From Actinomycetota bacterium (GTDB taxonomy: Bacteria > Actinomycetota > CADDZG01 > WHSQ01): DNA of 48,152 nt. Below are positions 22,730 to 34,116 of the stretch, one piece after another. The DNA is taken from positions 1 to 48,152 of the forward strand of contig JACDAL010000101.1 in the NCBI GenBank assembly GCA_013695465.1. Direction: 5' to 3'. Position numbers and translations under genes: made by a program. Numbering within the stretch: the first letter of the stretch is position 1; each line of letters opens with the position of its first letter. The notes below the pieces were generated by a model, which ran no database searches, was not told where the DNA came from, and was given only the letters and a program-made list of their open reading frames with translations.

Positions 22730-23020
22730 CTGTCGCACGCGCACGCTGAAGAAAGTTATTACAGCCCTGAGCAGAGAGACCGTCTTCGCCTTATACATTC
22801 CCGCATCATCGAAGCCCGCAGGGAGCTCGATGCCCTGATCGGCGACGCCTACCTCCGGCCGCGTGCTTCGATCGTGCCGGTGCACTTCCTGGACCTGGCC
22901 TCCGCCGTCGAGAAGCTGCGCTGGGCCGAGAAGGAGTGGCGCGAGCTCGAGCGCGAGCAGCGCATGGTGGAGGTCCACTCTCTGGCTTTCGACCAGCCCG
23001 TCGAAAGCAGCGCCCGCTAA
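22730..23020 (+). CDS. Small coiled-coil protein of unknown function, CTG start
   Basis: 96 residues, mostly helical and highly charged: YYSPEQRDRLRLIHSRIIEARRELD, a short hydrophobic middle (ASIVPVHFLDLASAV) and LRWAEKEWRELEREQRMVEV, with heptad-like spacing that suggests a coiled coil. I recognise no family. AAAAGGAG at 22716-22723 is a strong ribosome site exactly 6 nt before CTG 22730, and there is no ATG, GTG or TTG that fits it, so this is the best direct evidence in the window for CTG initiation. About 290 bp of non-coding sequence separates it from the divergent tldD. Confidence 0.65.
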   Translation: MSHAHAEESYYSPEQRDRLRLIHSRIIEARRELDALIGDAYLRPRASIVPVHFLDLASAVEKLRWAEKEWRELEREQRMVEVHSLAFDQPVESSAR

Positions 23021-23072
23021 ACCATTTCTGCAGACAGAAACCCGTTCTGAGCGGGACCGGCCCGCACGAACG

Positions 23073-23837
23073 CTAGCGGGGAGCCATCCTCAGCGCGCCG
23101 TCGAGGCGAATCGTGGCCCCATTGATCATCTGGTTCTCGACGATGTGGCGGACCAGAGCGGCGTACTCGCCCGGACGGCCGAGCCTGGTCGGGTGCGGCA
23201 CCGCCAGCGCCAGAGAATCCCTCGCCTTCTGAGGAAGCCCTGCGAGCATCGGCGTGTCGAACGTGCCGGGAGCGATGGCGACACAGCGAATGAGTTTCTC
23301 GGCCAGATCGCGCGCCACCGGCAGCGTCAGTGATCTAACGCCCCCCTTGGAGGCTGCATAGGCGACCTGCCCGATCTGGCCCTCGAAGGCGGCGACGCTG
23401 GCGGTGTTGATGATCACCCCGCGCTCATCATCGACCGGCTCCTGGTGAATCATGCGGGCCGCCGCCAGGCGGATGACGTTGAACGTACCTATGAGGTTGA
23501 TGCGGATGACGGTCTCGAAGCGGCCCAAGTCGTGGGGATCGCCGTCGCGGTTGAGCACCCTGCCGGGCCAACCCACTCCCGCGCAGTTGACCACGATATG
23601 TAGCCCGCCGAGCTCGTAGCAGGCATCGATGGCGGCCGCTACCTGATCGGCGTCGGTGACGTCGGTGGGACAGAAGCGAGCCCTGTCTCCCAGCGCCGAC
23701 GCGGCGTCCTCGCCTACAGAGTCCGGGAGGTCGGCGAGCACCACTGCGGCCCCGGCCCCCGCTAATTCTTCTGCCGTCGCTCGGCCCAGCCCCGATGCTC
23801 CCCCGGTGATGAGCGCGACCTTGCCGTCGATATTCAA
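23073..23837 (-). CDS. SDR-family dehydrogenase, type II 3-hydroxyacyl-CoA dehydrogenase-like
   Basis: 254 residues. A classical short-chain dehydrogenase: [19 protein letters not shown] (cofactor loop), DLPD after the second strand (NAD preference), [29 protein letters not shown] with the catalytic Ser-Tyr-Lys, and [12 protein letters not shown]. The DVT-linked loops and the GQIGQVAY motif resemble the type-10 17-beta-HSD / 3-hydroxyacyl-CoA dehydrogenase branch, pointing to beta-oxidation, but the substrate is an inference. TTG 23837 has AAGGGG upstream. It lies just downstream of the ABC exporter on the same strand. Confidence 0.85.
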   Translation of the reverse strand: MNIDGKVALITGGASGLGRATAEELAGAGAAVVLADLPDSVGEDAASALGDRARFCPTDVTDADQVAAAIDACYELGGLHIVVNCAGVGWPGRVLNRDGDPHDLGRFETVIRINLIGTFNVIRLAAARMIHQEPVDDERGVIINTASVAAFEGQIGQVAYAASKGGVRSLTLPVARDLAEKLIRCVAIAPGTFDTPMLAGLPQKARDSLALAVPHPTRLGRPGEYAALVRHIVENQMINGATIRLDGALRMAPR

Positions 23838-23908
23838 TGGGTTCCCCTTGCTCGGCTAGTTGCCTGCGACCACCCCGCTTCAGGAGCGACCGCGGCTGCG
23901 ACGGACCT

Positions 23909-25825
<1,917 letters not shown>

Positions 25826-25895
25826 AGCTTCCTCCTACCTACGTCTAACGTGGCCGCGGCCGCTTGCATTCCTTGCCGACCACCGAGGGGCTGAC

Positions 25896-25958
25896 GTGAG
25901 ACGGTCACACACCGGCCACCATTTTCGGTAGTTCACGTGCGACAGTCGCACTTCAACC
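25896..25958 (-). repeat. Dispersed ~62-nt hairpin element, copy B
   Basis: Partner of 8257-8318. The core is a perfect 15-nt palindrome, GTGCGACAGTCGCAC at 25937-25951, and an outer inverted pair CGGTCAC (25902-25908) / GTGACCG (downstream, ~25962) encloses it. It lies 26 nt after the stop of the O-methyltransferase gene and ahead of the ABC exporter gene. Confidence 0.6.
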
Positions 25959-25983
25959 ACCGTGACCGCAGCAGAAGCTCAGC

Positions 25984-26619
25984 TCAGGAGACGCGCAGGG
26001 CCACAACTACGCCGTCGCGCGTGGGCACGATCGTGCTCCTATAGTCGGGATCGGAGGCGATCAGCCCGTTCAGCTCCTGAATCGCCTCCGTCCAGGCGTC
26101 CCCCTCGGCCGCCTTGGCAACACGCCCCGACCACAGCACGTTGTCGCAGATGAAGAACCCGCCCACGCGCACTCGTGAACGCGCCCGTTTCCACGCTTCC
26201 GGATATCCGCCCTTGTCGATGTCGCAGTAGACGATGTCGAACTCTCCTTCGACTTCGTCGAAGACATCGAAGGCGGGGGCGACGTGATAGCGGATGGGCC
26301 CGTCGAGTTCCGCTCTGCCCAAAAAATCGAGCGCCTTGGTTTCGTTGCCGGCATCGGTGTCGGTCAAGTGGATCTCACCGTCGGCTCCGGTGGCACGAGC
26401 GAACCAGTAGGCCGAATAGCCGAAGCCCGAGCCCATCTCGAAGATACGCCGGGCGGCGATGGCGCGGGCGAGCACCTCGAGAGTCCTCCCGCACAGCCGG
26501 CCGATAATGGGGAACTCTTCGCGTTCGGCGAGCGCCTCCATCTCGAGCAGCACCGGCTCATCGTCGCCCGAGGCCAGGGTGGCCATGTAGCGCTCGACCT
26601 CGGGGGCGACAATATCCAT
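25984..26619 (-). CDS. COMT-type SAM-dependent O-methyltransferase
   Basis: 211 residues. It belongs to the cation-dependent caffeoyl-CoA/catechol O-methyltransferase family: IFEMGSGFGYSAYWFARA is the SAM-binding motif, HLTDTD follows, FDIVYCDIDKGGYPEAW carries the metal/substrate Asp residues, and FFICDNVLWSGRV is the typical late motif. Substrate unknown. ATG 26619 is 3 nt from the stop of the upstream inositol-phosphatase gene, so the two form an operon. Two bases of spacing and no clear ribosome site suggest coupling. Confidence 0.88.
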   Translation of the reverse strand: MDIVAPEVERYMATLASGDDEPVLLEMEALAEREEFPIIGRLCGRTLEVLARAIAARRIFEMGSGFGYSAYWFARATGADGEIHLTDTDAGNETKALDFLGRAELDGPIRYHVAPAFDVFDEVEGEFDIVYCDIDKGGYPEAWKRARSRVRVGGFFICDNVLWSGRVAKAAEGDAWTEAIQELNGLIASDPDYRSTIVPTRDGVVVALRVS

Positions 26620-26622
26620 GGG

Positions 26623-27420
26623 CTACAAACTATCCCCGAGCACGAGAGCCCGCAGCACGTCGTGCAGGCCCTGATTAGCCGCCACCACACCCCGGCCATC
26701 CCCCAGCGGGGGGAGCAGCGGCGTGATCACGCCACCGGCCTCCGCAATCAACAGCTCTCCGGCCGCCCGGTCCCACACGTTCATGTCCGCCTCGAAGAAG
26801 GCGTCGACCCTCCCGCAAGCGCACCAGGCGAGGTCGAGGGCGGCGGACCCTGCCCGCCTTATGTCGCGGACCTCGGGGAGCAGGCGGAGCACGACCTCGG
26901 CCTGGGCCCGGCGGATGCGGGAGTCGTAGGAGAAGCCGGTGGCGACGAGAGCCTGGGACAGGTCTTGCTGCGGGGACACGGTAATGGGCTCACCGTTGCG
27001 GCGCGCCCCCTTGCCCCGGATCGCCGTGTACAGCTCGGTGCGCGGCGGGTCGAAGATGACTCCGGCGAGCCAGCCGCCCTCGTCCGCCACCGCGACGCTC
27101 ACGCACCACTGCGGGATTCCATAGAGGAAGTCCACGGTGCCATCCAGGGGATCGATGACCCAGGTCAGCCCGGTCTCCGAATCGCCCGCGGCCCCCTCCT
27201 CTGAGATGAGCCCGTCCCCCGGCCTCTCTCGACGAAGGAGGCCGACGATGAGCTCCTGCGAGTCGCGGTCCGCGTCACTCACAACATCGGTAGGGGTCGA
27301 CTTTGTCGAAACCCCCTGCGCGGGGCCCCCGAAGCGCTCGAGGAGGAGCCCACCGGCGCCGGTCGCCGCCCGGGAGGCGATCTCTAGCAACTCGGAAGCG
27401 GCGGGAGTGGTGGCTGTCAT
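26623..27420 (-). CDS. Inositol monophosphatase family protein
   Basis: 265 residues. A lithium-sensitive phosphatase fold: STKSTPTDVVSDAD, LISEEGAAGD, the metal-binding WVIDPLDGTVDFLYGIP and the late NVWDRAAGELLIAEAGG are all intact. Substrates in this family include inositol-1-phosphate, histidinol phosphate and adenosine phosphosulfate. In actinobacteria inositol-1-phosphate is a precursor of mycothiol and phosphatidylinositol, so that role is plausible. ATG 27420 is preferred: a -10-like TATCTT lies 6 nt upstream on the minus strand and there is no ribosome site, as in other leaderless genes here. It is divergent from the YczE-like gene, 17 bp away. Confidence 0.9.
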   Translation of the reverse strand: MTATTPAASELLEIASRAATGAGGLLLERFGGPAQGVSTKSTPTDVVSDADRDSQELIVGLLRRERPGDGLISEEGAAGDSETGLTWVIDPLDGTVDFLYGIPQWCVSVAVADEGGWLAGVIFDPPRTELYTAIRGKGARRNGEPITVSPQQDLSQALVATGFSYDSRIRRAQAEVVLRLLPEVRDIRRAGSAALDLAWCACGRVDAFFEADMNVWDRAAGELLIAEAGGVITPLLPPLGDGRGVVAANQGLHDVLRALVLGDSL

Positions 27421-27437
27421 CGGGGGAAGATAGCGCC

Positions 27438-28073
27438 ATGGTGCGACGCTCCGGTGCCGCGGCCCGGCGCTGGGCCCGCCTCCTCCTGGGACTGTGGCTG
27501 TTCGCCGCGGGCACATTCATGACTCTTCAATCGAGGCTCGGTCTGTCTCCCTGGGACGTGCTCAACGACGGCCTGAGACGCAGGACTCCCCTTTCCTTTG
27601 GCGCCGCGGTGATTCTCGTAGGCGTCGCGCTGGTCGTTGCGGCAAGGGTGGCGGGCGTGAGACCGGGGCCCGGCACGATCACCAACATGCTCCTGATCGG
27701 AGTCTTCGTCGACCTCCTTCTGGCCCTGGGCATCACCACCGGCGCCTCAACCTGGCCCTACTGGGCCCGGATCGTCCTGACCGTCGCAGGGATCGTTCTG
27801 GTCGGGCTCGGTACGGCCCTCTATATCGGGGCGGAGCTGGGAGCTGGGCCGCGCGACGGGCTCATGGTTCTCATAGCGACGCGCGCTCGCGTGCGGGTCG
27901 GAGTGGCGCGGGCATTGGTCGAGGGCGCGGCGCTCCTGGCCGGTGCGTTGCTGGGCGGAAAATTGGGCGTGGGGACGATCCTGTTCGCGCTCGGTATCGG
28001 GCCCGCGGTCGACATCTGGTTCCGAGTCTTCGGCATGGACGCCTCCGGGCGCCCGACCGAGGCGACGCGGTGA
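27438..28073 (+). CDS. YczE/YitT-like membrane protein
   Basis: 211 residues with five or so membrane segments. The N-terminal LLLGLWLFAAGTFMTLQSRLGLSPWDVL, then GTITNMLLIGVFVDLLL, ALYIGAELGAGPRDGLM and LGGKLGVGTILFALGIGPAVD are the marks of the YczE / YyaS family (DUF6198-like) of integral membrane proteins; function unknown. The repeated LG-x-x-PWD and GAGPRDGLM show an internal duplication. ATG 27438 has GGGGGA about 10 nt upstream. Its stop is 3 nt from the convergent flavoprotein gene. Confidence 0.8.
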   Translation: MVRRSGAAARRWARLLLGLWLFAAGTFMTLQSRLGLSPWDVLNDGLRRRTPLSFGAAVILVGVALVVAARVAGVRPGPGTITNMLLIGVFVDLLLALGITTGASTWPYWARIVLTVAGIVLVGLGTALYIGAELGAGPRDGLMVLIATRARVRVGVARALVEGAALLAGALLGGKLGVGTILFALGIGPAVDIWFRVFGMDASGRPTEATR

Positions 28074-28076
28074 TTC

Positions 28077-29456
28077 TCAGGGTTTCTTGGCGCTCTGTTC
28101 GACCAGCTGCCACGCCTTGCGGGCCGCGATCAAGACCGGGTCCCACACCGGCGAGAACGGAGGCGCGTAAGAGAGGTCGATGTTCAAGAGCTCGGCGACC
28201 GACATCTCGTTCCAGATGGCCGTGGCCAGCACGTCGATGCGCTTGGCCGCACCCTCCTTGCCCACGATCTGGGCGCCGAGAAGCCGCCCGGAGCCGCGCT
28301 CGGCGAGGAGCTTGGTCTTGATTGGTTGTGTTTCCGGGTAGTAGCCGGCGCGGGTGGTCGAATCCACGGTGGCGGTGATGAAGGTGAACCCCGCGCCCCC
28401 CGCTTCGTCTTCGTTGAGGCCGGTGCGCCCCACCTCGGTGTCGCAGAGCTTGGACACCGCCGTCCCGATCACTCCGGGGAAGGTCGCGTAGCCGCCTCCG
28501 AGGTTGATCCCCGCCACTCTCCCCTCCTTGTTGGCGTGTGTTCCGAGAGCCATCGAAACGGAGCGGCGGGACACACGGTGGAACTTCTCGGAGCAGTCAC
28601 CCGCGGCCCACACTGCTTCTACACCGGTCTGCATGCGCCGGTCGACGGAGATCGCTCCCGAGGGGCCTATCGGGATGCCGGCGGCCTCGGCGAGCTCGAC
28701 GTTGGGAGCCACGCCGAGACCCAGCACCACGATGTCCGCGGGAATAGTCCGTTTGCTCGTGACCACGGCCGAAACCCAGCCGTCCTTGGCTTCGAACGCC
28801 TCGACCCGCTCCGAGCTATGGAAGGCGATGCCCATGCTTTCCATGGCATCAGCGATCAGCGCAGCGATATCGTCGTCGAGGCTCGGCATCGGATGAGAGG
28901 ACGCCTCCACGACCGCCACGTCGAGGCCCCGCATCTTGAACGCCTCGGCCATCTCGAGCCCGATGTAGCCGCCGCCGACGACTGCGGCCCTCTGAGGCCG
29001 GCGCTCGCGCATCGCCTCGAAGATGGCCCTGCCGTCGTCAAGGATCTGCACTCCGAAGATGCCGTCGGCGTCCGCGTGAGGAAGCGACGGGCGCCTGGGC
29101 GTGGCGCCGGTGGCGACGAGGAGCTTATCGAAGCCCTCCCACGCCTCGGCGCCGTCGTCTGAGCTCGTGACCTTCACGGCTCCCTTGTCGAGGTCGATCT
29201 CGGTGACCTCGTGGCGGATGCGGGCGTCGATGTCCTGCTTGGAGGCGAACTCCTCGGGCGTGCGCACGATGAGCTTGTCGATTTCCTGTACGGCTCCGCC
29301 GACGAAGTAGGGGATCCCGCAAGCAGAGTAGGAGAGGTAGTTGCCCCGATCGAAGGCGACAATCGAGAGCTCCTGGGGGCCGCGCAGGCGGCGTGCCTGG
29401 GACGCCGCGCTCATACCGGCCGCATCGCCGCCTATAACCACGAGCCGCTCGGTCAT
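28077..29456 (-). CDS. CoA-disulfide reductase / NADH oxidase-like flavoprotein
   Basis: 459 residues. A single-cysteine pyridine nucleotide-disulfide oxidoreductase: FAD motif VVIGGDAAGMSAASQA, redox Cys46 in YLSYSACGIPYF, LLVATGATPRRP, NAD motif AAVVGGGYIGLEMAEAF, the second FAD motif AVWAAGDC and the dimerisation domain with GGAGFTFITAT. Relatives reduce CoA disulfide or persulfides, or oxidise NADH with oxygen. There is no rhodanese extension. ATG 29456 is preferred because the FAD motif starts 6 residues later; the longer frame upstream is not protein-like. Confidence 0.88.
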   Translation of the reverse strand: MTERLVVIGGDAAGMSAASQARRLRGPQELSIVAFDRGNYLSYSACGIPYFVGGAVQEIDKLIVRTPEEFASKQDIDARIRHEVTEIDLDKGAVKVTSSDDGAEAWEGFDKLLVATGATPRRPSLPHADADGIFGVQILDDGRAIFEAMRERRPQRAAVVGGGYIGLEMAEAFKMRGLDVAVVEASSHPMPSLDDDIAALIADAMESMGIAFHSSERVEAFEAKDGWVSAVVTSKRTIPADIVVLGLGVAPNVELAEAAGIPIGPSGAISVDRRMQTGVEAVWAAGDCSEKFHRVSRRSVSMALGTHANKEGRVAGINLGGGYATFPGVIGTAVSKLCDTEVGRTGLNEDEAGGAGFTFITATVDSTTRAGYYPETQPIKTKLLAERGSGRLLGAQIVGKEGAAKRIDVLATAIWNEMSVAELLNIDLSYAPPFSPVWDPVLIAARKAWQLVEQSAKKP

Positions 29457-29588
29457 TTGGAGGATCGTATGGCCCTCGGGCGGCCACTCGGGTTCAGATG
29501 TCCGGGCCGGGCGGCTCAGGTAGCCAATCGCGCTCCGCGCGCCTGCGAGTACCAAATCGGTATTGAGCGCGTTACGCGCGTTCGAGTA

Positions 29589-29620
29589 GCGCCGCCGCGC
29601 CGCCGCGCCGCCGCGCCGCT
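29589..29620 (+). repeat. 8-bp tandem repeat (four units)
   Basis: GCGCCGCC is repeated four times (last unit GCGCCGCT) in the gap between the divergent flavoprotein and methyltransferase genes, just ahead of TTATCC and the latter's ATG. Such a tract could change length by slippage and alter promoter spacing. Confidence 0.75.
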
Positions 29621-29635
29621 CTTATCCTGATAGGG

Positions 29636-30490
29636 ATGAATCAGGATGGGGGTCAGCTTCGATTCGGCGAGTACATGCTCGGGCTTGAGGGTCTCGCTCT
29701 GCTCCGGATGGGAGCCTCCGGCGACGTAAGCGCGGTGCCGGCCCGGGTCGAAGAGATGATCGACTTCGCGGGCCGCCTCGACGAACCGGCGCTGGCGGCT
29801 TCCCGCCATCTGCCCGCCTCCCACGTCCAGCCCGGCTACGACGTGTGGGCCAACACCTACGACGACCGCGACAACCCCTTGATCCGCACCGAGGAGCCGG
29901 CGCTCAAACAGGTCTTCGAAGACCTCCCCGAGGGTCCGGTCCTGGATGCGGCTTGCGGCACTGGACGTCTGGCCTCCCTGCTCATTTCGCGCCACCGTGT
30001 GATCGGAGTCGACAGCTCTCCCAAGATGCTGAACCGAGCCCGAGAAAAGGTTCCCAACGCAGAGTTCCTGGACGGAGATCTCGGCGCGCTGCCCGTAGAA
30101 ACCGCCTCTGTCGCTTCGGCCGTGTGCGCGCTCGCGCTCTCGCACTTGCCCACGCTGGGCCCGGCGGTCAAGGAACTGGCGCGTGTTGTCGCATCTGGGG
30201 GCCGCGTAGTGATCTCCAACGTGCATCCCATCGTGACCGGGATTCTGGGATGGCGGGCGTGGTTCGCTCATCCCGACGGATCACGATCCTTCATTCCAGA
30301 GTACGTCCACTCCCATGCCGACTACATCGAGGCGTTCACCACAGCCGAGCTAGAGGTCATAAGCTGTCTGGAGCCGCCTATCCCCCCGGACCTGGCGCGC
30401 GCCATGGGCGGGGGCATAGCCGACGATTGTGCAGAGATAGCGGTAACGGGGCTGTCCGGGGCGCTGATCTGGGTGCTGGGCCGGCCCTGA
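29636..30490 (+). CDS. Class I SAM-dependent methyltransferase
   Basis: 284 residues. After a ~65-residue N-terminal helical region (GLEGLALLRMG, EEMIDFAGRLDEP) comes a Rossmann methyltransferase with the SAM motif VLDAACGTGRLASLL (~103-117), GVDSSPKML, DGDLGALPVETASVA and VVASGGRVVISNVHP. The pattern GYDVWANTYDD ahead of motif I is typical of ubiquinone/menaquinone-biosynthesis-type and other small-molecule methyltransferases; the substrate is not predictable. It ends about 130 bp before metK, which has its own promoter. TATCCT at 29623-29628 lies 7 nt before the ATG, a possible leaderless start. Confidence 0.85.
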   Translation: MNQDGGQLRFGEYMLGLEGLALLRMGASGDVSAVPARVEEMIDFAGRLDEPALAASRHLPASHVQPGYDVWANTYDDRDNPLIRTEEPALKQVFEDLPEGPVLDAACGTGRLASLLISRHRVIGVDSSPKMLNRAREKVPNAEFLDGDLGALPVETASVASAVCALALSHLPTLGPAVKELARVVASGGRVVISNVHPIVTGILGWRAWFAHPDGSRSFIPEYVHSHADYIEAFTTAELEVISCLEPPIPPDLARAMGGGIADDCAEIAVTGLSGALIWVLGRP

Positions 30491-30543
30491 TGATCCGGTC
30501 TCCGGGGGCCGGGCCGTTCGGGGCAGTCAAGTCCGCCACCGGC

Positions 30544-30573
30544 TTGACTTACTCACTTCTGCCGCCATACAGT
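30544..30573 (+). promoter_or_regulatory. Promoter of the metK-pfkB-ahcY operon
   Basis: TTGACT at 30544-30549 and TACAGT at 30568-30573 are 18 nt apart. The ~45-nt leader contains a small hairpin GACCG (30582-30586) / CGGTC (30598-30602). I looked for SAM and SAH riboswitch consensus features here and did not recognise any. Confidence 0.5.
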
Positions 30574-30623
30574 ACGCTAGCGACCGGCAAGACAGGTCGG
30601 TCTAGAGGGGGAGTTGCTGCAAT

Positions 30624-31871
30624 TTGAAGACTTTTCCGTTTACCTCGGAGTCTGTAACCGAGGGGCATCCCGACAAAGTCGCCGACCAAATCTCCGATGT
30701 TGTTCTCGATGCGGTCCTTGCCGAAGACATACTCGGCCGGGTGGCCTGTGAGACGCTCGTCACCACCGGTCTGGTCGTAGTCGCCGGGGAGATCACCACC
30801 ACGGCATCGGTGGACATACCGAAGCTGGTCCGAAACAAAATTCGTGACATCGGTTATGACCGCGCCGAGTACGGATTCGACGCCGATACTTGCGGCGTAA
30901 TCGTCGCCGTGGACAAGCAGTCTGAGGACATCGCGCAGGGCGTCGACTCGTCCTACGAGTCTCAGCACAACGGTGCGAACACCGACCTCTTCGATCACGT
31001 CGGAGCCGGCGACCAGGGCATGATGTTCGGCTACGCATGTCGCGAGAACGAAGAGCTCATGCCACTTCCAATCATGCTTGCGCACAAGATCACCAAACGA
31101 CTCGCGCAGGTTCGCAAGGACGGTGTGCTGCCCTACTTGCGCCCGGACGGAAAGGCTCAGGTCACGGTTCGCTACGAGTACGACTCTGAGGGTCACGAGC
31201 GACCCGTCGAGGTCGTTCGAGTACTGGTTTCCACTCAGCACGCCGAGGGACTCGATGCTCAGACGCGCATCAAACCCGACGTCATCGAGCACGTGCTCCT
31301 GCCGATTCTCCCGAGCGAGCTCTACGACGAGCGCCGCTTTGGAGAGCGCGATTTCGTGCTGGTCAATCCCACCGGAAAATTCGTCACCGGCGGGCCCATG
31401 GGAGATACGGGCCTGACGGGTCGCAAGATTGTGGTCGACACCTATGGGGGTGCAGCAAGACACGGCGGAGGAGCGTTCTCTGGAAAAGACCCCACCAAAG
31501 TAGACCGTTCCGCGGCTTACGCAGCCCGCTACGTCGCCAAGAACGTCGTCGCCGCCGACCTTGCCGAGCGCTGCGAGCTTCAAGTCGCATACGCCATCGG
31601 AGTGGCTCGGCCCATCTCGATCAAGGTCGACTGCTTCGGAACCGAGCACATCCCACTGGAACGGATCGAAGAGCTCGTCCTTGAACACTTCGACCTGCGC
31701 CCCGCAGCAATCCTGGAAGACTTGCGGCTGCGCCGCCCCATCTATGCGAAGACCGCCGCCTACGGCCACTTTGGACGGACAGACGGTGACTTCACCTGGG
31801 AGAGCATCGACAAGGCCGAGCTTCTGCGCGCTGCCGCCGGTCTAATTGCTCTCCAAGCAGAGCCTGTCTAG
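30624..31871 (+). CDS. metK: S-adenosylmethionine synthetase
   Basis: 415 residues. It makes SAM from methionine and ATP. Visible are [52 protein letters not shown], the hexapeptide GAGDQG, the P-loop-like [19 protein letters not shown] and the C-terminal RTDGDFTWE. Length is normal to slightly long. The start is TTG 30624 with GGGGGAG about 10 nt upstream. It is the first gene of a four-gene operon (gaps of 15, 13 and 6 nt) that covers the activated-methyl cycle. Confidence 0.95.
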   Translation: MKTFPFTSESVTEGHPDKVADQISDVVLDAVLAEDILGRVACETLVTTGLVVVAGEITTTASVDIPKLVRNKIRDIGYDRAEYGFDADTCGVIVAVDKQSEDIAQGVDSSYESQHNGANTDLFDHVGAGDQGMMFGYACRENEELMPLPIMLAHKITKRLAQVRKDGVLPYLRPDGKAQVTVRYEYDSEGHERPVEVVRVLVSTQHAEGLDAQTRIKPDVIEHVLLPILPSELYDERRFGERDFVLVNPTGKFVTGGPMGDTGLTGRKIVVDTYGGAARHGGGAFSGKDPTKVDRSAAYAARYVAKNVVAADLAERCELQVAYAIGVARPISIKVDCFGTEHIPLERIEELVLEHFDLRPAAILEDLRLRRPIYAKTAAYGHFGRTDGDFTWESIDKAELLRAAAGLIALQAEPV

Positions 31872-31886
31872 GCTGGGAAGGTAGCG

Positions 31887-32828
31887 ATGTCCGTCACCGT
31901 GGTTGGCTCCGTTGCGTTCGACGCGCTCGAAACGCCATTCGGGAAGCGCGACCGGATTCTCGGAGGCGCGGCTACCCATTTCTCGCTTGCGGCCAGTTTC
32001 TTCACTCAAGCTCACGTGGTCGGGATCGTGGGGGAAGACTTCGGTGAGGACGAATTTAGTGTCTTCAGCGCGCGGGGGATCAACACCACCGACATCAAGC
32101 GCGTGCCCGGCGGCAGCTCGTTCTTCTGGGCCGGCCGCTACGACGAGGACATGTCGGTAGCACAAACGCTCGACACTCAGCTCAACGTGTTCGCCGACTT
32201 CGACCCGGAGCTCTCCACCGAAGCGCGCGACTGCTCGATCCTCTTCCTCGCCAACATCCAACCCGAACTCCAGCGGCGTGTTCGCGCCCAGTGCCCCGAC
32301 GCGCGCTTCGTGGGCCTGGATTCGATGAACTACTGGATCAAGTCGGCGAGAGACTCTCTGGTTAAAGCCATGCGCTCGGTCGACGCAATCATCTTCAACG
32401 ACGTAGAGGTGCGGATGCTCACCGGCGAGCCCAACCTGTCGGTGGCGGCCCATCGCATCAGGGAATTGGGGCCGCGGGTGCTGTTCGTCAAGCAGGGTTC
32501 CTACGGGGCCTGCATGTACTCGGAAGTCGGCTTCTTCTCCATTCCCGCCTATCCGCTCGAGACCGTGGTCGATCCCACCGGTGCCGGAGACTCTTTTGCC
32601 GGAGGCCTATGTGGCTATCTCGATTCGCTCGGGGGCGGCCGCCCAACAGAGAACCAGCTGCGCTGCGCTGCCGTGTATGGCTCGGTGCTGGCATCGTTCA
32701 CTGTGGAAGACTTCGGAACGGAACGATTGCAACGGCTAACGGATCAAGAGATCGCCGACAGGTTCCAAGAGTTCAAGCAAATGACGGTGTTCGAGGCCCC
32801 GCAGGTTCTCGCAACACTCAAGCGATGA
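31887..32828 (+). CDS. PfkB-family kinase, probable adenosine kinase of the methyl cycle
   Basis: 313 residues. A ribokinase-fold enzyme: N-terminal VTVVGSVAFDALETPFG and the GGAATHFSLAASFF substrate loop, a lid strand SFFWAGRYDEDM, the ATP-side FNDVEVRMLTGE, LFVKQGSYGA, and the catalytic DPTGAGDSFAGG with the base Asp. The family includes sugar and nucleoside kinases. Its place between metK and ahcY suggests that it phosphorylates adenosine released by AhcY, which pulls the reversible hydrolase forward; this is inferred from context, not from a diagnostic residue. It is tightly spaced with both neighbours. Confidence 0.88.
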   Translation: MSVTVVGSVAFDALETPFGKRDRILGGAATHFSLAASFFTQAHVVGIVGEDFGEDEFSVFSARGINTTDIKRVPGGSSFFWAGRYDEDMSVAQTLDTQLNVFADFDPELSTEARDCSILFLANIQPELQRRVRAQCPDARFVGLDSMNYWIKSARDSLVKAMRSVDAIIFNDVEVRMLTGEPNLSVAAHRIRELGPRVLFVKQGSYGACMYSEVGFFSIPAYPLETVVDPTGAGDSFAGGLCGYLDSLGGGRPTENQLRCAAVYGSVLASFTVEDFGTERLQRLTDQEIADRFQEFKQMTVFEAPQVLATLKR

Positions 32829-32841
32829 GGAAGGACAGTAA

Positions 32842-34110
<1,269 letters not shown>

Positions 34111-34116
34111 GAAACC

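Noticed and set aside
19710-23020. TldD/TldE locus as a peptide-antibiotic (RiPP) maturation system
   Set aside because: No precursor peptide, cyclodehydratase or radical SAM enzyme is near; the 96-residue neighbour is a charged coiled-coil protein rather than a leader-core peptide.
30490-30623. SAM or SAH riboswitch upstream of metK
   Set aside because: Expected from context, but the short leader shows only a small hairpin and none of the conserved cores I know for these classes.
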